DNA of 64,000 nt. It comes from Bin5 sp965204525 (GTDB lineage: Bacteria; Chloroflexota; Anaerolineae; Caldilineales; Caldilineaceae). A program made the position numbers and the translations under genes. Below the pieces are notes generated by a model. That model ran no database searches and had not been told where the DNA came from. It worked only from the letters and a program-made list of their open reading frames with translations. Shown here one piece after another: positions 1-8,046 of this stretch. Positions within the stretch are counted from its first letter, which is position 1. The number at the start of each line of letters is the position of its first letter. The stretch is taken from positions 5,580,001 to 5,644,000 of the forward strand of contig OZ241994.1 of assembly GCA_965204525.1 (NCBI GenBank), written 5' to 3'.

Positions 1-2
1 AA

Positions 3-221
3 GATGCTCTGGAAACTTTCGCCGGTACCGCAATGGTCATCTCACACGATCGCTGGTTCCTGGATCGCGTCGCTACCCATATACTCGCCTTCGAAGGTGA
101 CAGCGACATATTCTGGTTTCCCGGAAACTACAGCGAATACGAAGAGGACAGGAGCCGCCGCCTTGGCCCCGCGGCTTCGCGGCCCCATCGTATCACCTAT
201 CGCAAGCTGAGTCGCGCTTGA
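3..221 (+). CDS. ettA: EttA, ABC-F translational throttle ATPase, C-terminal end (partial)
   Basis: The gene enters from outside the window; only about the last 72 residues are visible. They contain the ABC-F H-loop motif ISHDRWFLDR, then ATHILAFEGDS and a WFPGNYSEYEED stretch, and end in ITYRKLSRA. This order matches the C terminus of EttA (known family: the ribosome E-site ATPase that gates translation according to ADP/ATP level) better than Uup or other ABC-F members. The Walker A and signature motifs of the second ATPase domain lie outside the window. It converges on the membrane-protein gene that ends at 231, leaving about 9 bases between the two stop codons. Confidence 0.9.
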   Translation, partial: DALETFAGTAMVISHDRWFLDRVATHILAFEGDSDIFWFPGNYSEYEEDRSRRLGPAASRPHRITYRKLSRA

Positions 222-230
222 TCGGCCCCC

Positions 231-1877
231 CTATTGCTGGTCGGCCAGATCCCTTGCAATCTCCCGCAGGCGCTCTCGTTCCACACGGGACGCAGGGCAG
301 CCGAGAATCTCCGCGATCTGCTGCACCTCCAGCGCAGCCAGCTGGGAAAATCTGTCAATCCCGGCGTCCCGCAGCCGCCTGGAAAAGACCGCACCGATGC
401 CCGTCACACGGGTCAGATCGTCCGGTTCGTCCTGCGATGTGGGATCCTCACGCGGTGATACTTCAGTCCCCCGCTTTCCATTTTCGGGCGGGCTCTCCAC
501 TTCCCCGGTTTCTATCTGCTCGTCGTCCTGCAACCGGGCGGCTTCGTCGCCCGGTTCCGACAAGCCAGGGCTCTGCGCCGCGGAAGCTGCACCGCTGTCT
601 GTCGCTGTCTCCCCTCTGTCCGGCTCAGGACCGTCCGGTCCGTTTCCCAGTACGCCCCCGGGAAGGCGTCCGGAGCCCCGCGCAACATGCACAACTGCCG
701 CACCCGTTCCGGTGGAGCCGATAAGCAGGGCTACGATAAAGCCCAGGCAGGGAAAAATCACCCAGGAAAAGGCTGTGACGCCGGTGATGACCAGCGAGCT
801 CAGCCCCACCGAAATCATCGGATTCCAGGCGAGTTCGCCCTGACCTGCGACAAGCTCATCCAGGCGGCGGCCCAACCAGTAGCACGTTACCGTCCAGCCG
901 CAAAGCACTACCAACGCCAACAGGGCCAGAAGCGGCAACGCAAGCAAGGCAAAGCAGATGGTGATCGTCAGGATGGCTGTCAGAATAGCCGATCCCACAA
1001 TTCCGATCGCTCCAGTGGCGAAACTGAGCGCGGTCTCCATTTCCGCGGTCTTGGAAACTGCTTTCACCTGCTTGGGGAGCAACCAGTTAAACAGCAGAAC
1101 AAGAGCAGTGATAAGCAGCGTCCACAAAAAGGCCTGCACCAGCTTTCCGAGAATTACAAGGAACCAGGGCGTCCGATTGGAAGCCGCCTGGGCACGCGCC
1201 GTCTCTGCCCATTCCTCTGCCGCCTCCTCCGTTGCCTCGCGAAGCAGCTCGACTTGGGCCTGGGCTCTTTCTCCTGGTCTTCCTCTTTCGATGCCCTGCG
1301 CAATCGGTGGATCAGGCTGTTTGGGCGGGTCCGGTAAGGCAGGTAGCGCCGGTGCCGCTGACTGAAGATTCTGCTGAGAGACGCGATTCGTGTAGTTGCG
1401 CCAGTTCGTGTCGCCACCCACGTGCACGGCCGGATCCTGCTTGATTCGCCCGCCGACAACTCTGACACTGCCGCCGACGCGTGCGTGTCCGGCCAGTTCA
1501 ACGTCGCCCCCAACAGCAGCAACGTTGCCGCCGATCACCGAGGATCCCTCAACGTCCGCATCTCCTCCAATCACACTGACATCGCCGCCGACTTGAGCGT
1601 GTCCGGTCAGTTCAACGTCGCCGCCGACAACAACGAGATTGCCGCCGATTCGCCCTTCCAAAGTCAGATCGTCGCCTACGATCAGCAGGTTTCCCATGAC
1701 CTGCTCGTCTTCACCGATCCGCACGTCGCCGCCGAACATGGTTACGTTGCGCTGCACGTGCCTGACACTGATTTCGTTTCGCCCCTGTCTGGACTGTGTG
1801 AACAGAAATATGAACGTTCCCAGCGCGAAGATAAGAATGAACGTTGTCCAGCATCCCAACCTGCGTAACGACTTCAT
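231..1877 (-). CDS. Polymer-forming (bactofilin-like) membrane protein with C-terminal helix-hairpin-helix
   Basis: A 548-residue protein. It has an N-terminal membrane segment (about 10-28), then a right-handed beta-helix-like stretch (about 38-150) built of short repeats such as IGGNLVVVGGDVEL, as in bactofilin/polymer-forming proteins. A Pro-rich linker and an Ala/Glu-rich helix follow, then four or five membrane segments (about 237-400), an acidic disordered region, and a C-terminal domain (about 489-548) with VTGIGAVFSRRLRDAGI, a helix-hairpin-helix of the kind that occurs in nucleic-acid-binding proteins and in DUF4332-like modules. It is the last gene after an ECF sigma factor and its anti-sigma factor and is probably a target or effector of that system, perhaps in envelope-stress sensing. 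Exact function is unknown. ATG start at 1877. Confidence 0.75.
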   Translation of the reverse strand: MKSLRRLGCWTTFILIFALGTFIFLFTQSRQGRNEISVRHVQRNVTMFGGDVRIGEDEQVMGNLLIVGDDLTLEGRIGGNLVVVGGDVELTGHAQVGGDVSVIGGDADVEGSSVIGGNVAAVGGDVELAGHARVGGSVRVVGGRIKQDPAVHVGGDTNWRNYTNRVSQQNLQSAAPALPALPDPPKQPDPPIAQGIERGRPGERAQAQVELLREATEEAAEEWAETARAQAASNRTPWFLVILGKLVQAFLWTLLITALVLLFNWLLPKQVKAVSKTAEMETALSFATGAIGIVGSAILTAILTITICFALLALPLLALLALVVLCGWTVTCYWLGRRLDELVAGQGELAWNPMISVGLSSLVITGVTAFSWVIFPCLGFIVALLIGSTGTGAAVVHVARGSGRLPGGVLGNGPDGPEPDRGETATDSGAASAAQSPGLSEPGDEAARLQDDEQIETGEVESPPENGKRGTEVSPREDPTSQDEPDDLTRVTGIGAVFSRRLRDAGIDRFSQLAALEVQQIAEILGCPASRVERERLREIARDLADQQ

Positions 1878-2045
1878 TCGGCAATCCTCTTCGGCGCAAG
1901 AGACGGGGCCGTTCTGGATATTGCTCCCCTACCCGCTTGTTCACCCTTGATGGAACCGCGCAGGCTTGCGCAGCTCTGCGACGCGCCGTTCGTTCTGCAA
2001 CGTTGAATCTGAAATTGCCTCACGACGCCCCTTCCTTCAGCCCTC

Positions 2046-2639
2046 TCAACCCCGGGAACGGAGCGGTTGGGTCGTGCGCTGAATGATGATGCACCATACC
2101 GCAATCGCCGCGACCGCGATGAAAAGATAGGCCGAAGCAACGCCCAGCGCGGCCGGCGTCGCCGTGCTTTCGACAACTACCTCCCAAAGCGAATGTCCCA
2201 CTACCCCCGCCACCGCCCATACCTCATTCAGGAACAGACCCGTTTCCGCCAAGTGGTCCAGGTTGGTATAGACGAGCGCACAGGTCAAAACGCAGACCCC
2301 GACCAGGCCCAGCGACCAGACAAGCAGGGTAAATACGGTCAGCATCACGCCGATACGCAGATTGCGCAGACGCTCCTGTTGGGCCAGCCGCTGCGCCACC
2401 GAACGGGAAAAACCGGGCGCCGGCACAGGCACAGGAGCCGCACGCAGCCTGTCGTCGATGGCTTGCCACAAGAGCCACTGCGCACGGCACCCGCTGCACT
2501 GATCCAGATGCCCGTCAAGTTGCTTTTTCTCTTCGGAGTCCAGCATGCCGTCCAAGGCCAGCGAAATCAACATCAAGTACTCGCCGTGGTCCGCGGACTT
2601 GCCGGGTGACATGCTTACTCTGTTATGCCTTTCCGCCAT
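2046..2639 (-). CDS. Zinc-finger (zf-HC2) transmembrane anti-sigma factor
   Basis: A 197-residue protein. The N-terminal cytoplasmic part has the anti-sigma zinc-binding pattern, with His44, Cys48 and Cys51 (HLDQCSGC) and an upstream His18. Two hydrophobic segments follow (about 97-125 and 165-188), so it should be anchored in the membrane. It starts 17 bases after the stop of the sigma factor gene with a strong AGGAGG ribosome site, the standard arrangement for a sigma/anti-sigma pair. By family knowledge it would hold the sigma factor inactive at the membrane until a signal releases it. It is followed after 168 bases by the polymer-forming membrane protein gene. Confidence 0.85.
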   Translation of the reverse strand: MAERHNRVSMSPGKSADHGEYLMLISLALDGMLDSEEKKQLDGHLDQCSGCRAQWLLWQAIDDRLRAAPVPVPAPGFSRSVAQRLAQQERLRNLRIGVMLTVFTLLVWSLGLVGVCVLTCALVYTNLDHLAETGLFLNEVWAVAGVVGHSLWEVVVESTATPAALGVASAYLFIAVAAIAVWCIIIQRTTQPLRSRG

Positions 2640-2656
2640 CTTAGCCTCCTGAACTC

Positions 2657-3394
2657 CTAAAGGCTTGCGCCACTGATGAGGGCCCTGTGCAATAGTATAG
2701 TCTGCGCCGTCCAGCCTTCCTCCGGCTTCTCAGTCCGTCCTGCCGATTCGAAGCGGGCGGCCGGTTGGTTCGTTTCGGCATTCTGTCCAGCTTGAATCTG
2801 CCCGGACAGGCCAGCTGAAGCCCTGGCGCCCTCCACTCGATGCGTCTGCTGCGCCGCCTCGAACAGCTCCGCCAGCTTCTTGCGTGCGCGAAAGAGCCGG
2901 CTCTTGACAGCAGCTACCGAAATGTCCATTACGTCGGCGATTTCCTGATAGCTGCAATCGTTCCAATAGCGCAAGACCAAAGGCGTGCGGTATTCCGGTT
3001 CCAGTTGATTGACGAGGGCCTGCATCTCTTCAGCCTGTTCAACCGCCAAAGTCTCTTCTTCCGGCCGGGCTGATTCGCTTTCCAGCGTGAAAATGACAGG
3101 TGACTCGTCCAAACCGACAAACTGCACGCGGCGTTTTCGCAGCCTGTCAATGCAGTGGTAGTTGGCGATCGAAAACAACCAGGTGCTGAACTTGCGTCCG
3201 GGATCATACTGGTCCAGTCGGGCATACGCACGCAGGAAGGTCTCCTGGGCGGCATCTTCGGCTTCGGATACATCGCCGAGCATTCGATAAGCTAGTGCAA
3301 AGACCGGTCTCTGATATGTCTCTACCAGAAAGCCAAATGCCTCCTGCTCTCCGGCCCTGGCACGGTCCAACCAGTCTTGTTCCTGTTCATTCAT
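2657..3394 (-). CDS. ECF-type RNA polymerase sigma factor
   Basis: A 245-residue sigma-70 family protein of the extracytoplasmic function type. Region 2 spans about 23-90 (DAAQETFLRAY, then FSTWLFSIANYHCIDRLRKRR) and region 4 about 124-176 (LRYWNDCSYQEIADVM, then AAVKSRLFRARKKL), which bind the -10 and -35 elements. The last 65 residues are low-complexity and not part of the usual fold, longer than typical SigW/RpoE members. It is the first gene of an operon with its anti-sigma factor; autoregulation would be usual, but I cannot identify a convincing ECF promoter in the upstream gap. ATG at 3394. Confidence 0.9.
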   Translation of the reverse strand: MNEQEQDWLDRARAGEQEAFGFLVETYQRPVFALAYRMLGDVSEAEDAAQETFLRAYARLDQYDPGRKFSTWLFSIANYHCIDRLRKRRVQFVGLDESPVIFTLESESARPEEETLAVEQAEEMQALVNQLEPEYRTPLVLRYWNDCSYQEIADVMDISVAAVKSRLFRARKKLAELFEAAQQTHRVEGARASAGLSGQIQAGQNAETNQPAARFESAGRTEKPEEGWTAQTILLHRALISGASL

Positions 3395-3463
3395 TCCTGT
3401 GCACCTTTGGATGCTTATTGTCTACTACGCATTTGCGAAGGTAAAGTTTCGGGGGGCTTTGGT

Positions 3464-3493
3464 TTGTCTTGCCATTTGTCCTCGTTATATAAT
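3464..3493 (+). promoter_or_regulatory. Candidate sigma-70 promoter for the chelatase gene
   Basis: The 325-base gap 3395-3719 separates the divergent sigma factor and chelatase genes. It contains TTGTCT (3464-3469), an 18-base spacer and a perfect TATAAT (3488-3493) pointing toward the chelatase start at 3720. This would give an untranslated leader of about 220 bases. No other gene is evident in the gap. The call rests on consensus match alone. Confidence 0.4.
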
Positions 3494-3719
3494 AAATCGG
3501 ATACGGCATGTGGCGTCCTGCCATTGTCCTGACTGAAAGCTGACATTCCTCTGCCTGGCCAAATCCGGCCCAGCGGCGGTATCGCGGCTTTCAAGGCGAC
3601 ATTTTTCATGCTCGACTCCGCACCGCCACAGGCACATCAGGTTGCAAGCGCGATGTTCTCAGTTCGGCCGAACCACGACATCCCGACTTCTGCCTGAACC
3701 TTGAAAGGAACGGAACACG

Positions 3720-4838
3720 ATGCAAGTCATTTATCCATTCACCGCGATTGTCGGCCAAGAGCGCATGAAAAGAGCGCTGGTCCTGAATGCAGTCCACCCG
3801 CTGATCGGCGGCGTGCTGATCAGGGGTGAACGCGGTACGGCAAAATCAACCGCCGCCCGCGGCTTGGCTGCCCTTTTGCCGGCGATTGAAGCTGTGGATG
3901 GGTGCCCCTATGCCTGTTATCGGGACAGTTCTCTCGGTATGTGCCACGTTTGCGAGAGTAGCGCCGTCAACGGGGAGCTCAAGGTTGGTCAACGCAATAC
4001 ACCTTTCATCGACCTTCCGGTCAGCGCAACCGAAGATCGGGTAGTCGGCACACTGGACATCGAAAAGGCGATTCGCCAGGGAGAGCGTCATTTCGAGCCT
4101 GGCATTCTCGCCGCGGCAAACCGGGGAATCCTCTACGTGGACGAAGTCAATCTTCTCGACGACCACGTGGTCGACCTTCTCTTGGACAGCGCGGCCATGG
4201 GTGTCAACGTCGTCGAGCGTGAAGGAATAAGCGTCCAGCATCCGGCCCGTTTTGTACTCGTCGGCTCCATGAATCCTGAAGAGGGCGACCTGCGCCCCCA
4301 ATTGCTCGACAGATTTGCCCACGCCGTAGACGTCGTCGGCATCGATGAGCCTCGGGCACGCGTCGAAATCTTGCGCCGCCGGACCCGCTTCGAGCAGGAC
4401 GCGAATCGCTTCTCCGAAGACTTTTCCGACGAAGCAAAGAGCTTGGGCGAGCGCATCATAAAGGCCCGCCGCCGCTATGACGGTGTGGGCTACACAGATA
4501 AAGATCTCTACACGATTGCCGCCCTTACCAGCAGCTTCAACGTCGACGGTCACCGGGCAGACCTTGTCATACTTAATACGGCCCGCGCCCAGGCCGCCTT
4601 TGAGGGCCGGGACGCCATCACCGACAGGGATATCCTCATGTCGGCGGAACTGGCGCTTCCCCATCGCATGAAGAAGCAGCCTTTCCAGGATACCGCCCTG
4701 CAGCCCGAGCAACTCGAGGCCAACATGCGGCAGGCCCGCGCCGAAGCCGAGGAAAATGAAGAATCGATGGAGGAGGCGGACGGCGACGCGGCGACAACGG
4801 AAAAAAAAGTGAAGAGGGTGATGACTCAGAGGAGCTAG
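3720..4838 (+). CDS. ChlI/BchI-like small chelatase ATPase subunit, zero-frame product
   Basis: Without frameshifting, translation ends at TAG 4836-4838, ten codons after the slippery run, giving a 372-residue AAA+ protein. That is close to the size of a free-standing BchI/ChlI small subunit. It has the insert with GCPYACYRDS and MCHVCES (four cysteines, about 62-78), Walker A and B, and an arginine-finger region around LLDRFAHAVD. It stops inside the acidic linker, so it lacks the vWA domain. Inference: both products would be made from one gene and assemble with the large subunit. The alternative is a simple sequencing error or disabling mutation at the A run. Confidence 0.7.
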   Translation: MQVIYPFTAIVGQERMKRALVLNAVHPLIGGVLIRGERGTAKSTAARGLAALLPAIEAVDGCPYACYRDSSLGMCHVCESSAVNGELKVGQRNTPFIDLPVSATEDRVVGTLDIEKAIRQGERHFEPGILAAANRGILYVDEVNLLDDHVVDLLLDSAAMGVNVVEREGISVQHPARFVLVGSMNPEEGDLRPQLLDRFAHAVDVVGIDEPRARVEILRRRTRFEQDANRFSEDFSDEAKSLGERIIKARRRYDGVGYTDKDLYTIAALTSSFNVDGHRADLVILNTARAQAAFEGRDAITDRDILMSAELALPHRMKKQPFQDTALQPEQLEANMRQARAEAEENEESMEEADGDAATTEKKVKRVMTQRS

Positions 4839-5779
4839 ACTCCTCGCCGGAGAGCGGCGAAGGCGGCGTAGCGCAGCCGGACGCAGCTCCCCAACAGAGT
4901 TCATCACCCGGAGACGAGAAGGGAGCCCGCAAACCGGTCGACGTCGGCGAGGTTTTCGAAGCACGAAAACTGGATACGCCTCTCGACAAAATGACGCGTG
5001 AAAAGTCCGGCAAGCGCTCCTACAGCCGGACCGACCGCAAGCGGGGCCGCTACATTAAAGCGCGTCCCGCCCATGATAAGTTCGACGACGTCGCCTTCGA
5101 CGCTACCTTGCGGAACGCTGCCCCCCATCAGAAGGAACGGCACGAAAGGGGCGAGAGCGACCTTGCGCTGCAGTTGCGCATGTCCGACCTGCAGCGCAAA
5201 ATCCGCGTGCGCCGCACCGGGAACCTCATCCTCTTCGTCGTGGACGCAAGCTGGTCGATGGCGGCCAGCGAACGGATGGAGGCCACGAAAGGCGCGATCT
5301 TCAGCCTGCTGGTCGAAGCCTATCAGCGCCGGGATCAGGTCGGGCTGGTTGTCTTCCAACGTGACAAGGCTCGCGTGGTGCTGCCGCCGACCAATAGCGT
5401 CGAACTGGCAGAACGGGCCCTGCAAGACCTCCCCGTGGGTGGCAAGACGCCTCTCAGTAGCGGTCTCCTGGCAACTTGGCAGGTGGTCGAAAACGCCCAA
5501 CGCCGCGACCCGGAACTTCGTCCGCTGGTAATGCTGCTGACGGACGGCGCAGGCAATGTAAGCATGACCGGCATGCCTGCCCAGGAAGAGGCGATGAAGA
5601 TGGCCTCCCTCTTCGACAGTGAAGACGTCCGTACCATCGTCATCAACATGGAGCACATGGCCTTCGACCGCGGGCTGGCTCAGGCTCTCGCAGAGCAGAT
5701 GGGCGGCGTCTGTTACAACCTGCCGGACCTGAGGGCGGACACACTCCTCAATACAGTCAAGCGGGAGATCGGCGGGTAA
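3720..5779 (+). CDS. chlD: ChlD/BchD-type chelatase ATPase subunit, full-length product by -1 frameshift
   Basis: Reading the zero frame from ATG 3720 (ribosome site AAAGGAA) and slipping back one base at the A8 run 4801-4808 gives about 686 residues. Order of domains: AAA+ chelatase domain (Walker A GERGTAKS at 36-43, Walker B ILYVDE at 137-142), an acidic linker, then the conserved KLDTPLDKMTREKSGKRS and RGRYIKA stretch and a von Willebrand A domain with MIDAS residues in DASWS (about 509-513). This is the normal length and architecture of the medium subunit of cobalt/magnesium chelatase. Family knowledge: such genes can yield both the small (I) and medium (D) subunits by -1 frameshifting. 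Cobalt (cobalamin) is more likely than magnesium because no chlorophyll gene is visible, but the large subunit cobN/chlH is not in the window. Confidence 0.8.
4769..4860 (+). promoter_or_regulatory. Programmed -1 ribosomal frameshift signal in chlD
   Basis: Elements in order: a Shine-Dalgarno-like GGAGGAGG (4769-4776); the slippery heptamer A AAA AAA in zero-frame phase (4802-4808, codons GAA AAA AAA GTG); then two hairpins. Hairpin one is GAGGAG (4829-4834) with CTCCTC (4840-4845) and its loop covers the zero-frame TAG. Hairpin two is TCGCCG (4844-4849) with CGGCGA (4855-4860). The two stems share two bases, so they compete. After a -1 slip the frame reads AGT GAA GAG and stays open to 5779. 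The 20-base spacer from slip site to the first stem is longer than in textbook cases. Confidence 0.65.
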
Positions 5780-5864
5780 GCGCATGGGCCGCTCTTGGCA
5801 AGCGAACATGCCCGGCGCCAGACCGTTTTTCCAAATCAACAATTTCGCATAGCGGGAATCTCAG

Positions 5865-7229
5865 ATGACGACTGACACGCGCAGGTCAGGCGGCGCTGCC
5901 GCACTGAAGGGCTCCTGGGAGGCCTTGCACGCTGAGGCAGTGGCCCTTTCACAACAGGGCAACGACGAGGCCCTGAACAGATACGGTTTCCTGATTGAGC
6001 GTTTGACCGCCCTGCCAGAGTCGCGTCGAACTGCCCAGGAACAGCGGCTGCAACACATCTTGGACCGGAGTGTACTGGGCCTGCAGTCCCACTACGCCCG
6101 GCGCAACCGTTTGGACGACATGGCGGCCATTGATGACGGGGTCTTCAAGATCTTGAGTGAGGACGCCAAGTCTTTATGGCGGGAGAACCAGGCACGCGCT
6201 TATTGGTGGCAGGGCCGCCATGAAGAGGCGGCCGAGATCGTACGCGCCGAAGCGGAGAACCTGCCATTTGACGTGGACCTGCGCTGGTTGCTTTTCTCCA
6301 TATTGATCGACGACAGTCAGATCAGCGAGGCTGATGCAGTCCGGCAGTCATTGCAACTTTTACTGCAGCGCCTGTTCCGTTCTCAGGGTCTTTCGGAGTC
6401 TCTCGTCGAAGATGTAGATGTGCAGATTCAGGTCAAGGAGCGGCTCGACAGCGAGAGCGAAACGAACCAGGTTTCGGTCCAGTTCGGACTCATTCACTTT
6501 TTGCGCAGCTGCGTGGCATTGGAGAGGCAGCGCTGGCAGGAAGCTGCCGATGCTTTCGGCATGGCTGCCAGAGTGTCCGATGCCTATAGCGACCGTTGGC
6601 ATCTGCTCTATCGCCCGCTCGTTCTGAATGGTCAGGGCCGCCTGGCTCAGCGAGCGCTCAATCGCGAGAACTCCCCCGTCTCTCAGGGATTCTGGCGAGG
6701 CCTCTCCGGCTACTATAGCGGCGATCGCCAGGGCGCGGCGACTGAATGGCGGCGTGTGGCCCAGGTCCCCCTAGAAAAAGTAACCCTCTCATCAGTCGGC
6801 GACTGGATCCTGGCCCATTATTATCTGGGTGCGGTTCAAACGCCCCCCCTGTCCGATAGCCAAGGCGCGGCGCCGCCGGACACTGACAAAACGGATGACG
6901 GCGAAGACCAGGGAAGCGGTATTCAGTCCGACGAGGTTCGTCAAGGGCTGCACGTGGCTCTGAATCTTCTCGGGCAACAGGAAACGCGGCGGGATCCGCT
7001 CGTTTTGGGGTTGGCAGCGTTAGGATGGGGCATCAACGGCAATAGAGATCACTTGCATCGCAACCTTCGCCATGCCGTTGAACTTTTGCGAGCCTCCCTT
7101 CAGGATGACAGGCTTTCCGTCTTCAATTGGTATTTCTTCAGAGATCTGCTCCCGTCAGAGGTCTTCACAGAGGTCGAGGACTTTCTCCGCGCGCCAAGAG
7201 ACGCAAAAAAGGAGTCGAGCGCAGCATAG
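5865..7229 (+). CDS. Helical-repeat (TPR-like) protein of unknown function
   Basis: A 454-residue protein with no signal peptide or membrane segment. It is rich in alternating amphipathic helices with TPR-like elements, for example ENQARAYWWQGRHEEAAEIV (about 108-127) and a second block around ALERQRWQEAADAFGMAARV (about 218-237). An acidic insert rich in Asp, Gly and Pro lies at about 340-360, and a last helical part follows. It begins 85 bases after the chelatase gene on the same strand, so it may be co-transcribed and act as a scaffold or accessory factor. That is only a positional guess. I do not recognise the family. Confidence 0.6.
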   Translation: MTTDTRRSGGAAALKGSWEALHAEAVALSQQGNDEALNRYGFLIERLTALPESRRTAQEQRLQHILDRSVLGLQSHYARRNRLDDMAAIDDGVFKILSEDAKSLWRENQARAYWWQGRHEEAAEIVRAEAENLPFDVDLRWLLFSILIDDSQISEADAVRQSLQLLLQRLFRSQGLSESLVEDVDVQIQVKERLDSESETNQVSVQFGLIHFLRSCVALERQRWQEAADAFGMAARVSDAYSDRWHLLYRPLVLNGQGRLAQRALNRENSPVSQGFWRGLSGYYSGDRQGAATEWRRVAQVPLEKVTLSSVGDWILAHYYLGAVQTPPLSDSQGAAPPDTDKTDDGEDQGSGIQSDEVRQGLHVALNLLGQQETRRDPLVLGLAALGWGINGNRDHLHRNLRHAVELLRASLQDDRLSVFNWYFFRDLLPSEVFTEVEDFLRAPRDAKKESSAA

Positions 7230-7245
7230 CGGGAGCGAGTATCGC

Positions 7246-7263
7246 CGGGAACCTGGCTTCCCG
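7246..7263. terminator. Small hairpin between convergent genes
   Basis: CGGGAA (7246-7251), a six-base loop and TTCCCG (7258-7263) form a perfect short stem in the 70-base gap between two convergent genes. A second imperfect inverted repeat follows at about 7279-7304. There is no clear T run on either side, so a factor-independent terminator is only a possibility. Confidence 0.25.
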
Positions 7264-7299
7264 TCTCCCCGACCAGGGTAGGCCGTCGCCTGGCGGTCG

Positions 7300-7995
7300 C
7301 TACCTACTCTTTCCGTATGAGTGGAGCACACCGCCGTACGGCACCGGCCGGAGTCGCTTTCGCCACTTTGCCCAGGTACTCATCAGATGGGGCCAGAAGG
7401 GAGATTCCTTCCCCATAGGCTTCGCATACTGCAACGCGTCAATAAACGACTCCGCATCGTCTTCAAACTTCGGCATCTCAGTGTAGCAGTGCCCCAATTC
7501 GAACGGAATATGTGCATCGCTGCCCGCCGTGGTCAAAAGCCCGCGCTCCTGCGCCAGCGACATCGCCGCGAGGTTATCCTGCGGCCGAACGCAACGGGCG
7601 TTTCGTACCTCTAGGGCGTCCACCAGGTCGATCACATCAAGTACATTGGACATCCCCATTGCCGAATTCCGCAACGAGTCCAGCGGATGCGGAATGGCGA
7701 TCACGGCGCCCTGATCGCGCAGCCGGCGAATCGTCTCCTGCGGCGACAGGCCGCGCGGCACCTCCTCCTTGACAAAATAGGCGATCAGTTCACCGTGAGT
7801 CGTCATAATCTCCTCACCCACGATGATCAGATCAGGGGCCAGCTCCTTTGCTCTCAGGGCGCCGGCCAGATTGTCGTGTTCAGTGATCGCCAGCTTGTCC
7901 AGGCCGATGCTGCGCGCGCGGGCAATCGTGTCCTCGGTCCGTGTGAGGCAATCCTTACTGAAAATAGTGTGAGAATGGAGATCGACTTTCCACAT
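7300..7995 (-). CDS. PHP-domain metal-dependent phosphoesterase
   Basis: A 231-residue protein of the polymerase-and-histidinol-phosphatase family. The metal-binding residues are visible in order: DLHSHT near the N terminus (residues 5-10), the ITEHDN motif, GEEIMTTHGE, the IPHP motif and the final SDAH motif near residue 172. Free-standing members of this size hydrolyse phosphate esters such as 3',5'-nucleotide bisphosphates or histidinol phosphate; the substrate cannot be told here. It is the downstream neighbour of a flippase-like membrane protein, about 50 bases away on the same strand, and may share its transcript. Confidence 0.85.
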   Translation of the reverse strand: MWKVDLHSHTIFSKDCLTRTEDTIARARSIGLDKLAITEHDNLAGALRAKELAPDLIIVGEEIMTTHGELIAYFVKEEVPRGLSPQETIRRLRDQGAVIAIPHPLDSLRNSAMGMSNVLDVIDLVDALEVRNARCVRPQDNLAAMSLAQERGLLTTAGSDAHIPFELGHCYTEMPKFEDDAESFIDALQYAKPMGKESPFWPHLMSTWAKWRKRLRPVPYGGVLHSYGKSR

Positions 7996-8046
7996 GGTCT
8001 CGTTCTGTCCTGACTTTGCCTTAGAAAGCTGGGGCCCGGCTGGATG

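Noticed and set aside
3415..3609. 64-residue minus-strand frame upstream of the sigma factor
   Set aside because: No ribosome site and no recognisable sequence; it overlaps the candidate promoter.
3846..4964. 372-residue open frame antisense to the chelatase gene
   Set aside because: It mirrors the high-GC coding strand, has no recognisable domain and covers an AAA+ gene with clear motifs.
4904..5842. 312-residue antisense frame over the vWA part of the chelatase
   Set aside because: No domain; the plus strand carries the MIDAS motif and the conserved linker.
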